From positions 62,001 through 126,000 of the forward strand of contig CAKPRZ010000001.1 in assembly GCA_934183165.1 (NCBI GenBank): 64,000 bases of DNA, written 5' to 3'. The DNA is from an uncultured Bacilli bacterium. GTDB lineage: Bacteria; Bacillota_I; Bacilli_A; RF39; UBA660. The notes beneath the pieces are model-generated. The model worked only from the letters and a program-made list of their open reading frames with translations, was not told where the DNA came from and made no database searches. Both the position numbers and the translations under genes were made by a program. How positions within the stretch are numbered: position 1 is the stretch's first letter; every line of letters starts with the position of its first letter. Positions 27,468 to 35,585 of this stretch are shown piece by piece.

Positions 27468-28139
27468 CTACATCTCCTTAACAATTCTTCCATCTTCAAT
27501 TTGAATTATTCTATCAGCACATTTAGCAATTTCCATATTATGAGTAATCATTATAATAGTTTGTTTATACTCTTTATTAGATTTTTTAAGCAACTCTATA
27601 ATTTCATCACTTGACTTTGAATCCAAATTTCCTGTTGGCTCATCCGCAAGAATGATAGTTGGATTAGTTATCAAAGCCCTACCTATTGATGTTCTTTGTT
27701 GTTGACCACCTGATAATTCATTTGGTAAATGGTCTTTTCTATTTTCTAATCCTAGTAATTTTATTAATTGATTTAAATACTTACTATCTGGTTTTCTATT
27801 ATCTAAATCAAGAGGTAATGTAATATTTTCTACTACATTAAGTATAGGTATTAGATTATAAAATTGATAAATTAAACCTACTTGTCTTCTTCTAAATATA
27901 GCTAGTTTATCATCATCATAATTGTAAATGTTTTTTCCATCAATAAAAACCTTACCAGAAGTTGGTCGATCTACTCCTCCAATTAAATGAAGCAATGTAG
28001 ACTTTCCTGAACCGGATGTCCCAACTATTGCGACAAATTCGCCTTTTTCTACTGAAAATGATACATCATCAAGCGCAATAACTTTAGTTGTACCACTGCC
28101 ATAAACTTTTGTAAGATTCTCTACTTTCAAAATTTCCAT
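27468..28139 (-). CDS. ABC transporter ATP-binding protein (LolD/MacB/BceA type)
   Basis: 223 residues, one ABC domain: Walker A GTSGSGKST (38-46), Q-loop IYQFYNLIP, signature ELSGGQQQRTSIGRAL, Walker B IILADEPTGNLDS, H-loop MITHN. The LNVVENITLPL stretch is typical of the LolD/MacB/BceA family. It pairs with the FtsX-like permease. GGGAGAAAT precedes the ATG. The promoter carries a tandem repeat fitting the local response regulator, so the transporter is probably induced by the substrate it handles. Confidence 0.92.
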   Translation of the reverse strand: MEILKVENLTKVYGSGTTKVIALDDVSFSVEKGEFVAIVGTSGSGKSTLLHLIGGVDRPTSGKVFIDGKNIYNYDDDKLAIFRRRQVGLIYQFYNLIPILNVVENITLPLDLDNRKPDSKYLNQLIKLLGLENRKDHLPNELSGGQQQRTSIGRALITNPTIILADEPTGNLDSKSSDEIIELLKKSNKEYKQTIIMITHNMEIAKCADRIIQIEDGRIVKEM

Positions 28140-28165
28140 ACATATTTCTCCCTTCTTACAACTAA

Positions 28166-28198
28166 ATTATATACTTTCAAAGTTACATCTAAGTTACA
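28166..28198 (-). promoter_or_regulatory. Promoter with tandem TGTAAC repeats for an OmpR-family regulator
   Basis: On the minus strand TGTAAC occurs at 28193-28198 and again at 28182-28187, eleven bases apart (one helical turn), ten bases ahead of a TATAAT box (28166-28171). The repeats cover the -35 region, which has no good consensus. This is the usual layout for direct activation by an OmpR/PhoP-type dimer. Confidence 0.65.
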
Positions 28199-28301
28199 AA
28201 GGGAAAAGTTTTTAAAAGAATTAGCCGAGTTATTAAATACGCGTGGCCCATCTTTATCTTTTTCCAAAGTATCAAGTCTTATACAATTCTATCCATATGT
28301 A

Positions 28302-28640
28302 TTAAAAGTAATCTTCATCAATTAAAGGAATAATATCTATCGCAGGTTCTTCATAAGGATGTATTTTTCTTAATACTGATACAACTTCTCTTACTTTATT
28401 AACATTACAAACTACTTCTAATTTTTCTTCATTTACAAATTCCAAATTGTCCTTTTTTCCAATATATGGATTAGCTTTATCAGTCGGTTTAAATGTTCCT
28501 ATACATTTTGTAGACATTGAACAATACATATAATTGCCAATAACTCCGGCACCTGCTTCACATACAGCATTTCTTACTTCTTCTACATTTTCCAAAGGAA
28601 CAGTAACAATAATTTTTACTCTATTAACATTTATATTCAT
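28302..28640 (-). CDS. NIF3-like/CutA-like stand-alone domain
   Basis: 112 residues. KIIVTVPLENVEEVRNAVCEAGAG, MSTKCIGTF and the end HPYEEPAIDIIPL match the PII/CutA-like domain inserted in NIF3/YqfO proteins, here alone and without the metal-binding halves. Function of stand-alone copies is not known. GGAGG precedes the ATG, overlapping the end of tag, so it is likely in the tag-ogt transcript. Confidence 0.75.
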   Translation of the reverse strand: MNINVNRVKIIVTVPLENVEEVRNAVCEAGAGVIGNYMYCSMSTKCIGTFKPTDKANPYIGKKDNLEFVNEEKLEVVCNVNKVREVVSVLRKIHPYEEPAIDIIPLIDEDYF

Positions 28641-29210
28641 TTACAATATCCTCCCATCACTTACTTTATCATTATTCTTATACAAAAAACATCCCATATC
28701 GTGTGAATAAATAAAACCAATTGCCTGCAAATAAGAATAAATGATAGTAGATCCAACAAATTTCATACCTCTTCTAATCAAATCTTTAGAAATAGCATCG
28801 GACAAATTATTAGTGACTTTATCAAACTCATAAAGTACTTCATTATTCGTATATTGCCTTAGATAATTATAAAAGCTTCCATATTCTTTTTGAATATTTT
28901 GAAATATTTTAGCATTATTAATACTCGCTTTTATCTTTAACTTATTTCTTATAATTTTATCATTAGATAATAATTCATTTACTTTGTTTTGATCATAACC
29001 AACTATTTTATCTATATCAAAATTATCATAAGCATTTCTAAAATATTCTCTTTTATTTAAAACACATTCCCAAGATAAACCAGCTTGAAATGATTCTAAT
29101 ATTAACATTTCAAATAGGTATTGATCATTAGTATTTAGTACTCCCCATTCTTTATCATGATACTCTACATATAAAGGATTATTTTCATTGCACCATTTAC
29201 ATCTTTTCAT
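28641..29210 (-). CDS. tag: DNA-3-methyladenine glycosylase I
   Basis: Removes 3-methyladenine from alkylated DNA. 189 residues; zinc ligands visible as Cys near the start (RCKWCNENNPLYVEYHDKEWG, His17) and at the end (YSHDMGCFLY). ESFQAGLSWECVL is the conserved pocket. It overlaps the upstream ogt gene by four bases, pairing two alkylation-repair enzymes in one transcript. Confidence 0.95.
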   Translation of the reverse strand: MKRCKWCNENNPLYVEYHDKEWGVLNTNDQYLFEMLILESFQAGLSWECVLNKREYFRNAYDNFDIDKIVGYDQNKVNELLSNDKIIRNKLKIKASINNAKIFQNIQKEYGSFYNYLRQYTNNEVLYEFDKVTNNLSDAISKDLIRRGMKFVGSTIIYSYLQAIGFIYSHDMGCFLYKNNDKVSDGRIL

Positions 29211-29746
29211 AATGCTGTACCCTTTTTCGGAACAAAGAATTTACTCATATCATTTTTTTCATGTTTTAAAAGAGCAATTTTATTTTTAAGCCCTCCACCA
29301 TACCCAGTCAAACTACCATTAGATCCCACAACTCTATGACAAGGAATTATAACACAAATAGGATTCCATCCAACAGCTCCTCCAACAGCTTGACTAGACA
29401 TCTTTTTGATTTTTCTCCTTTTAGCAATAATTTTTGATATATCGTTATATGTAATTGTACTACCAAAAGGAATTGAATTCATTATATCTGATACCTCTTT
29501 TCTAAATAATGTTAAGTTTTTAATTTTATATTTAGGAATAAAGCTAGGATTTTTCCCACTAAAATATATATCTAACCATTTACTTGTTTCTTTAAATATA
29601 GGAAGTAGTTTCTCCTCACAATTTATAATATGCTTAGAAGCATCTCTAGAACCTATAAACCATAATCCTGTTAGATATTCTTCATCACTATTCATAAGCA
29701 TATCATCAAAACTATCAGGTGTTTTATATATCCATTTATAAGTCAT
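29207..29746 (-). CDS. ogt: Methylated-DNA-protein-cysteine methyltransferase
   Basis: Repairs O6-methylguanine by transferring the methyl group to its own Cys. The active site IPCHRVVGSNGSLTGYGGGL is complete, and SSQAVGGAVGWNP gives the DNA-recognition helix (here Gln rather than Arg after Ser, as in some Ogt). 179 residues from the ATG at 29746, which has GGAGG six bases upstream; a longer frame from 29800 has no site. Followed by tag with a four-base overlap. Confidence 0.93.
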   Translation of the reverse strand: MTYKWIYKTPDSFDDMLMNSDEEYLTGLWFIGSRDASKHIINCEEKLLPIFKETSKWLDIYFSGKNPSFIPKYKIKNLTLFRKEVSDIMNSIPFGSTITYNDISKIIAKRRKIKKMSSQAVGGAVGWNPICVIIPCHRVVGSNGSLTGYGGGLKNKIALLKHEKNDMSKFFVPKKGTAL

Positions 29747-29867
29747 AAAATTCCTCCAACTAGTCAATATTTTAACTTCAATCTTATAATCTTTATACAT
29801 AATTTAGTAATATTATATATTAATTCAAGTAAATTTGAAAGGAAAATAAAAATAGCAAAAATTCAAA

Positions 29868-29898
29868 TAAAAAATACCAAATATAAACATATATTTGG
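29868..29898 (-). terminator. Terminator after the broken GNAT gene
   Basis: CCAAATATA/TATATTTGG arms with a four-base loop; on the minus strand TATTTTTTATTT follows. Confidence 0.8.
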
Positions 29899-29917
29899 CA
29901 ACAAATAATAACTTTCA

Positions 29918-30413
29918 TCATCTTAAAACCATTTCAGCACAATCCCAGTTTTCATTGTAGAACTGATATACATTTTTATCCACACGAACTTTTTCAAATC
30001 CAACTGATTCATAACATTTATATGCACTTTCATTATTAGTAAAAACTCCTAGATTTATTACTTTAGCACCTGGTTGTTCTTTAGCATATTTTATCCCTTC
30101 ATTTATCAAAATTTTGCCATAGTCTTTTCCTCTTATATTATTATTTACTATAATAAAACCAAGCCTTACTACATCCTTATTTTGATCTGGATTTCTTAAT
30201 ATTAAATGTCCTATTATTTTACCTTTATCTTCTATATGTTAACGCATAAAAATGCGATGATTTTGCACTTTCTACATAATTAGAGGTTATATCTTCAGGT
30301 TTAATTGGATAATCTTTATACCTATCAGCACTCCATAATCTAAATTCTCTTTCATCTTTAATCCAACTTAGTATTTCTTTAGCATCATTATTTTTATATA
30401 TTCTTAAATTCAT
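29918..30413 (-). pseudogene. GNAT acetyltransferase, frameshifted
   Basis: ATG at 30413 encodes MNLRIYKNNDAKEILSWIKD and the N-terminal GNAT part as far as about 30240, then a stop at 30225. The next frame carries on without a break as EDKGKIIGHLILRNPD, VVRLGFIIVN, RGKDYGKILINEGIKY and NNESAYKCYESVGFEKV down to 29918. One extra base near 30236 (or two lost) splits the gene. Both halves are otherwise intact, so the break is recent, a sequencing error, or a phase-variable site. GNAT proteins acetylate amines with acetyl-CoA; substrate unknown. Confidence 0.8.
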
Positions 30414-30432
30414 ATTAATCAATACCTCTTAT

Positions 30433-31443
30433 CTATTCTTTTTTAGCTGTTACAACACTGCCATCAACACTAAAATTAAATGGATATATTATAGTTTTTT
30501 CATTAATTAAATCAGTTTGTTTTATATCAATTATTCTTTCAATAGTAGGACTGGTATTAATAGTTACTATTTTAGATTTTACTTCTTTAATAAATTTAGA
30601 TGCATTTTGTGTTGATGACGTAAATATTGCTGAACTATATCTATTACCAGTGTAATTTATTTGAGCAATCGCTTCATCAACATCACTTACTATTATAGTA
30701 TTTGGAAAATTAACATCAATATCACTATTTACATACACTTGAACATTTAAGCCTAAATTTAATATTTTATTTAAAAATTCAATATTTGAGTCATCTTCAA
30801 TATACAAATCAAAATTCTCGTATCCGCTTATGATAGTTTTATTTCTTGATTTTTTTAAAATCATACTTTGTAAATTATGATCACCAATACACACAACTAA
30901 ATCGATATTAGCAAAATTTGACAGTACTTCATCAAAATTTTCAGATACATATATTTGAACCAAATACTTAGATATATTAAATTGTTCTAGAACACTTTGT
31001 ATTATTTTAATTATTAATTGATTAGTTCCAAACATAAACCCATTATTAGAAAATATTGCTGTATTCCCAGCCATTATATTTCTAAGTGCCATTTCAATAA
31101 TAATATAAGGATTACCATCATTTATAACGACAACATTACCACAATCTAAAATTTCTTTACCATATATTAGTTTATTTTCATTATCCTTTTGTGAAAGACT
31201 AACATTCCCATACAATATAGTTTCTTTTTCTATATTAGAAAATATATTATCAATAACATTAAAATCAATATTAAAACCATTATTATTTTTTATATCAATG
31301 ATATTTGCTTGTCTTATTGTTTCTTTATTATCCTTTAAACTTTTTTCAATTTGAATAATTACTGATTTTATTTGTTTAACTAAAATACTTTTATCCATAT
31401 ATAACGCATTTGATATTATTTCATTAATAGTATTTTCTTGCAT
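30433..31443 (-). CDS. Aldehyde-dehydrogenase-fold protein, probably non-catalytic
   Basis: 336 residues. Layout resembles ProA/short ALDH proteins: helical start with IIQIEKSLKDNKETIRQAN, a Rossmann part (GNVVVINDGNPYIIIEMALR, IMAGNTAIFSNNG, VLEQFNISKYLVQIYV) and the late motif INTSPTIERIIDI. No Cys occurs where the catalytic thiol would be, and the chain is about 80 residues shorter than ProA. It may be a degenerate enzyme or a structural or shell-type paralogue. Start at ATG 31443 after AAAGAGG. Neighbours are decayed genes, so slow decay is also possible. Confidence 0.55.
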   Translation of the reverse strand: MQENTINEIISNALYMDKSILVKQIKSVIIQIEKSLKDNKETIRQANIIDIKNNNGFNIDFNVIDNIFSNIEKETILYGNVSLSQKDNENKLIYGKEILDCGNVVVINDGNPYIIIEMALRNIMAGNTAIFSNNGFMFGTNQLIIKIIQSVLEQFNISKYLVQIYVSENFDEVLSNFANIDLVVCIGDHNLQSMILKKSRNKTIISGYENFDLYIEDDSNIEFLNKILNLGLNVQVYVNSDIDVNFPNTIIVSDVDEAIAQINYTGNRYSSAIFTSSTQNASKFIKEVKSKIVTINTSPTIERIIDIKQTDLINEKTIIYPFNFSVDGSVVTAKKE

Positions 31444-31512
31444 AGACAATACCTCTTTCCGTAGTATTATATAAATATATTATCATTATATTTTTACATT
31501 GTCATTACTTCA

Positions 31513-31917
31513 TCAATTATAATTATCTAAATCAAACGAAAATTCTATAACTCCAGCATAATCTTCTGTATTAAATGTTAAATGTATAATAAATTTATTT
31601 TCTAAATATCTATTGGCTTTTATTTCAAATTGAGGATTAATAATGCTTACTCCTTTTACATTGAATTCTGTTGAACCATTAAGAATCCATTTTTTAAAAT
31701 TTATAGTCTCATTAATAGGTATTTCTAATAGCTTTTCTAACCTGCAGCATAAATCAAAGGAAAATGAATAATCATCACCAGAGATAGTAAATGATAAAGT
31801 TTTATAATTATCAAAAGATATTTTTTTACCATCTTGATATGAAGTTTTATCTTGTTTTAATAATTGAATATTAAGTCTTTCATTACCGACGGAATTTAAC
31901 TTTGCCACTTTAAACAT
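31513..31917 (-). CDS. Hypothetical protein, beta-rich
   Basis: 134 residues, no family recognised and no signal peptide or membrane span. It alternates hydrophobic and polar residues in a way that suggests a beta-sandwich (TLSFTISGDDYSFSFDLC, FIIHLTFNTEDYAGVIEFSF). AAAGGTGAG precedes the ATG. 69 bases upstream of the ALDH-fold gene on the same strand. Confidence 0.55.
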   Translation of the reverse strand: MFKVAKLNSVGNERLNIQLLKQDKTSYQDGKKISFDNYKTLSFTISGDDYSFSFDLCCRLEKLLEIPINETINFKKWILNGSTEFNVKGVSIINPQFEIKANRYLENKFIIHLTFNTEDYAGVIEFSFDLDNYN

Positions 31918-31982
31918 AACAACTCACCTTTCATATTAATTTTAACACAATATTATCTATTCAAAATATAATTATTTATTTA

Positions 31983-32212
31983 AACATTTTATTGATTAAT
32001 GCAAGTTCAAATAAAAATGGCATTACAAATCGTATCGCAGAAGAATTATTAAAATGTAAAAGTTATATTTCTTTGTTAAAAGATATAGCCCATATGAAGA
32101 AACAGAAAAATCTGTTTATCACTTTATTCCTAAATCATCACAATATATACAAACTGATTTAAAAAAGGTTGTAACTGATAATTCAATAGGGAAAAAATAC
32201 TTTCAGAAATAA
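31983..32212 (+). pseudogene. Remnant of a flavodoxin/FMN-reductase-like gene and following coding debris
   Basis: The plus strand reads NILLINASSNKNGITNRIAEELLKC without a Met, like the first strand-loop-helix of NAD(P)H-dependent flavoproteins. The frame ends at 32162. A second, protein-like frame (PYEETEKSVYHFIPKSSQYI) runs in another phase from about 32081 to 32212. No ribosome site or start. The 445-base spacer 31918-32362 is thus a graveyard of at least three coding pieces. Confidence 0.5.
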
Positions 32213-32241
32213 ATATAGAAGAATAGAAATAATGAATAAAG

Positions 32242-32340
32242 ATGATTAAACAAACTGCAGGAAAAGATCAATTAGGAGAATTTGCTCCTAACTTTGCTCA
32301 CTATAATGATATAAAAAAATTCACAGACAATATCAAATAG
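32242..32340 (+). pseudogene. Fragment of a carboxymuconolactone decarboxylase-family gene
   Basis: 32 residues MIKQTAGKDQLGEFAPNFAH and on; TAG(R/K)DxLGxFAPxFAxLND is the start of many carboxymuconolactone decarboxylase-family proteins. The frame stops at 32340, far short of the 100 or more residues needed. Clearly truncated. Confidence 0.5.
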
Positions 32341-32362
32341 TAACACAACCTTCATTTTTTTA

Positions 32363-32989
32363 TTAATTTATACATCTATCTTTTAAATCAGAGAATATAT
32401 ATTTAACACTTGTATCTATAAATTTTTTTATTACTTTCATATCAAATACATATGCTTTACTCTCTTTTGTATTTTCTATTATTATACCTGTTTTATCTAT
32501 TATAAGATTTATTTTATTCATAGGTATTTCCGTTATAATCTCATCAAAAGAAGGTATTTCTTCATAAAATATACTTAAATCCAAATCATACTCATCTATA
32601 AGTTTTATATTTAAATTAGTATAGTCATTATAAAAATAATATAACTTTTTATCGTCATCAACAAACTCTTTAGTACCGTCAAGTTTATATAATGAACCAT
32701 TTTCACAAAAATCAGGTACAAAGTATTTAAACCATAAGTAATCAGTATATAAATGAATATAATAACCTAAAACGAAATCATCATCTAATCTATTTCCATA
32801 CTTTTTAATAAATTTATTTAAATTAGGAATATCATTAGTGCTATCCTGAAAGTGAGATTTTACTTTATTATCTCCAAGTAATTTTGAAATATCTGGTGCA
32901 ATGCTACCTATTAAAATACTTTTTTTATCTTTTTTTAAAACTTTATTTAATTCATTTGCTACTGCAATATGTATTACAGAACTTGCCAT
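32363..32989 (-). CDS. Zinc-dependent phospholipase C-like protein
   Basis: 208 residues. The Zn_dep_PLPC fold is suggested by MASSVIHIAVANELNK, LIGSIAPDISKLLGD, KSHFQD and LGYYIHLYTDYLWFK, with His and Asp residues that would bind zinc. Family members are poorly studied hydrolases of phospholipids. No signal peptide, so it is probably cytoplasmic. GGGAG precedes the ATG. It stands alone between the gene remnants and the surface-protein genes. Confidence 0.75.
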   Translation of the reverse strand: MASSVIHIAVANELNKVLKKDKKSILIGSIAPDISKLLGDNKVKSHFQDSTNDIPNLNKFIKKYGNRLDDDFVLGYYIHLYTDYLWFKYFVPDFCENGSLYKLDGTKEFVDDDKKLYYFYNDYTNLNIKLIDEYDLDLSIFYEEIPSFDEIITEIPMNKINLIIDKTGIIIENTKESKAYVFDMKVIKKFIDTSVKYIFSDLKDRCIN

Positions 32990-33036
32990 ATATAAATTTC
33001 TCCCTATTATATTTTATTATCTTTATAATTTTTATA

Positions 33037-33070
33037 AAAATGCATTATCCATTATAAGATAATGCATTTT
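33037..33070 (-). terminator. Strong terminator after the InlB-repeat gene
   Basis: Thirteen-base perfect inverted repeat AAAATGCATTATC/GATAATGCATTTT with an eight-base loop, ending in T residues on either strand. Confidence 0.85.
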
Positions 33071-33072
33071 AA

Positions 33073-34155
33073 TTATTTATTCTCAGTACAATTAATTGTT
33101 TCTGTTTTTACACATTTACCATCTTTTTCTTTATATCCACTTGGACATGATTTTGATTTTTTTGTAGTAGATGTTGGAACACACCACATAAAAGCTCCAC
33201 CCATACCATCTTCTTCAGTATACATGTAATCAGATTTGTTTTGGCATTTCCAATTTCCATAATCGTTAGTAGCATGATATTTTTTACTATAATTCAAACA
33301 TTTGCCATTTTTTAAGGTTAATCCACTTGAACATGTATTACGTGTAGTTAAATCAGTTGTAATATTTTTGGTACAAGTTTTATTATCACTACTTGGAGTA
33401 CAATCTTTTGGACATACATACAAATCCTTCCAAATTGCAATAATTGTTACATTGCTATCTATTTTTGTATCTTTTGTTATAGTTGTACCATCACTTAATT
33501 TCCATCCACCAAAGATATATCCTTTTTTCGTTGGATTTTGAGGCAACTTTATTTTATCACCCTTAGCAATAATAATATTATCAATAATATTTCCACCATC
33601 ACTGTTAACAGTTATCGTAATTTTTTCATCTTTCTGTGATATCCATCTTGGCTTTATAATCATTCCACTGTTGACTACATTATTACCATCAATTACCTCA
33701 CCACCATCCAAAATCCAACCAGCGAACACATATCCGCTCTTTGTAGGCGGAGAAATAAATTGTATTTTTTCTCCATCTATTTCATTTACATCAAGCTTTT
33801 TACCATTATCTAAAACAAATGTTACATTAACTATAGTTTTTGTCTTATCTAACCATATTGCTTTTAGTTTAATATCGTTAGTTATAATCAAATCATCAGT
33901 CGCAATACTACCATCAGTTAGTTCAAAGCCTCCAAAAACATAACCATCTTTAACTGGATCTTTAGGTAATTTTAACTTACTATTCTCCGCCACCTCAAGA
34001 TCACTTATACTACTACCGCCAACAGTATCAAAGCTAACTATATATTTTTTAGAATTATTCTTAAAATTTAAACCTAGCAACAATCCTATTATTAATAGTA
34101 AAAATAGAATTAATATCAAAAGCCATTTTTTCTTTTTTTTCTTACTTTCTTCCAT
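33073..34155 (-). CDS. Membrane-anchored protein with three InlB-type repeats and Cys-rich end
   Basis: 360 residues. A Lys-rich start and a membrane span at 11-30, then three Listeria-Bacteroides (InlB B) repeats of about 65 residues, each with GYVF-GW/F and a closing I-W (about 38-100, 108-171, 177-242). The last 115 residues hold twelve or more Cys in a CPS-GY-K-GKC pattern, an EGF- or knottin-like arrangement. Likely a surface binding protein. Its ATG is 11 bases after the small Asn-tail protein gene, so both are one transcript. Confidence 0.8.
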   Translation of the reverse strand: MEESKKKKKKWLLILILFLLLIIGLLLGLNFKNNSKKYIVSFDTVGGSSISDLEVAENSKLKLPKDPVKDGYVFGGFELTDGSIATDDLIITNDIKLKAIWLDKTKTIVNVTFVLDNGKKLDVNEIDGEKIQFISPPTKSGYVFAGWILDGGEVIDGNNVVNSGMIIKPRWISQKDEKITITVNSDGGNIIDNIIIAKGDKIKLPQNPTKKGYIFGGWKLSDGTTITKDTKIDSNVTIIAIWKDLYVCPKDCTPSSDNKTCTKNITTDLTTRNTCSSGLTLKNGKCLNYSKKYHATNDYGNWKCQNKSDYMYTEEDGMGGAFMWCVPTSTTKKSKSCPSGYKEKDGKCVKTETINCTENK

Positions 34156-34166
34156 CGATATACCTC

Positions 34167-34532
34167 CTACCTATTATTATTATTATTGTTATTATTGTTG
34201 TTGTTATTTGATGATCCACCACTAAATGAACTGCCACTATAACTACCACCAGATGATTCATAATGTGGAAGGATTCTAAATTCTTTGTTACTCATAATAA
34301 CTCCATCTACACTACTATCAGTACACCTTGAATTTATAATAACAGCATTTGATGTATCCCTATTTACAACAAGAGAAAGATTTGAAGCTCCTATTACTTG
34401 TCCTGTTGGATTATCAACTAGAAACTTATATATTTGTTCTAAATCAGCCATAGATAATTCATAGTATTTAGTCAAATCAATACATCTTTTTTTTCTTATT
34501 AACTCTTCATATGTTTCGGGATCTTTATTCAT
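34167..34532 (-). CDS. Small protein with Gly/Ser/aromatic tail ending in poly-Asn-Arg (copy B)
   Basis: 121 residues. Residues 1-90 form a folded-looking domain (TYEELIRKKRCIDLTKYY, DLEQIYKFLVDN, DSSVDGVIMSNKEFRILPHY). The tail is SGGSYSGSSFSGGSS, twelve Asn and a final Arg. It is a clear paralogue of 40289-40687, which overlaps a radical SAM gene. Family not recognised. The Asn tract is written in AAT/AAC codons. Role unknown: a secreted or cross-linked tail, or the substrate of the radical SAM enzyme. Confidence 0.7.
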   Translation of the reverse strand: MNKDPETYEELIRKKRCIDLTKYYELSMADLEQIYKFLVDNPTGQVIGASNLSLVVNRDTSNAVIINSRCTDSSVDGVIMSNKEFRILPHYESSGGSYSGSSFSGGSSNNNNNNNNNNNNR

Positions 34533-34650
34533 AAATTCAACTCCTTATTAATCTACTACTATAAGTATCATATCACATTTTTAGTTAATAATATATACTT
34601 GTTATTCTATTCAATTAATTATAAACTCTTGTTTTCGCTTATATATTTAA

Positions 34651-34673
34651 TAAAAAAAGACTTTTAAAGTCTT
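34651..34673 (-). terminator. Terminator after 34675-35442
   Basis: AAGACTTT/AAAGTCTT arms, then seven T on the minus strand. Confidence 0.75.
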
Positions 34674-34674
34674 A

Positions 34675-35442
34675 TTAATATTTAAAAGATTTACTAGAAT
34701 CGTGTAAAAGCACAAGTTCTTTAGGTCTTTCATCAATAAAAAATGTTTCTTGATTTTTAAATTTATCTCCTTTAATAACAACCGGTTTGATATTAGAATT
34801 ATTACTTTCTATTAAATTTCTTGCTTCTTCAGAAAATAAAGATACATCATATTTTGTATTCAACATCTGTTCAATAAACTCTTTTGATAAATATTGAGCA
34901 TTGGTTGCAAAAGTAATTTGATCATCATTTGCTTGATAAGTACCATTATAAAATCTTTTATCAATAGTTCTTTTACTAAATGAAATATCACTTGGTGTTA
35001 GTGAATCAAGTCCATTTCTAATAGCGTTTTCCTTATCATTAAATACTCTAATATAGGAATAATTTAATATTTCATCTAATAGCATATTAAATTCTTCTGT
35101 ATTATTTTTATCTACGTGAACAGGGAAACTTTTTTTGCTATTACCTCTTATTACTGATATAACATAATTATTATCGGATTCTTTTTCAATAACAGCTGAA
35201 TAACTATAGCGATTACTAACTAAATGTTTTAACATTCCCATAATTGTAGATCTAGGTGTTGACTCATAAATATTTAATTGGATTTTACTACTACTTCCTA
35301 CCATAAATGAAGGTTGAACTTCATAATTATCACGATTATATGATAATAGTCTTTTTAACTTTTCTAAATCAACTGCTGATTTCAACAATTCATTTCTTAA
35401 TCCAAAAACAATTTCTTTCGCAGTATATTTACTATTTTTCAT
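34675..35442 (-). CDS. Hypothetical cytoplasmic protein
   Basis: 255 residues from the ATG at 35442 (AGGAGGG ten bases upstream); the longer frame to 35493 has no site. No family recognised, no signal or membrane span. Features: a Lys-rich start (KYTAKEIVFGLRNELLKSAV), a central part with SYSAVIEKESDNNYVISVIRG, and a C-terminal DERPKELVLLHD. Lies alone between the Asn-tail gene and a divergent lipoprotein gene. Confidence 0.5.
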   Translation of the reverse strand: MKNSKYTAKEIVFGLRNELLKSAVDLEKLKRLLSYNRDNYEVQPSFMVGSSSKIQLNIYESTPRSTIMGMLKHLVSNRYSYSAVIEKESDNNYVISVIRGNSKKSFPVHVDKNNTEEFNMLLDEILNYSYIRVFNDKENAIRNGLDSLTPSDISFSKRTIDKRFYNGTYQANDDQITFATNAQYLSKEFIEQMLNTKYDVSLFSEEARNLIESNNSNIKPVVIKGDKFKNQETFFIDERPKELVLLHDSSKSFKY

Positions 35443-35585
35443 ATACCATACCCTCCTAAACATTATTATATATACAAAACAAAATAAAAGCAATTATCTT
35501 TTAAGTTGCATAGTTAATAAATTATATGATATATTCAAATTGAAGTAGAACTTCAAAAGAATTTATAATTTATAAGGGAGATTTT

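Noticed and set aside
28200..28318. Open plus-strand frame (KFLKELAELLNTRGPSLSFS) between the ABC operon and the NIF3-like gene
   Set aside because: Reads like protein but has no start codon or ribosome site and overlaps the ABC promoter. Perhaps a remnant; not strong enough to list as a gene.
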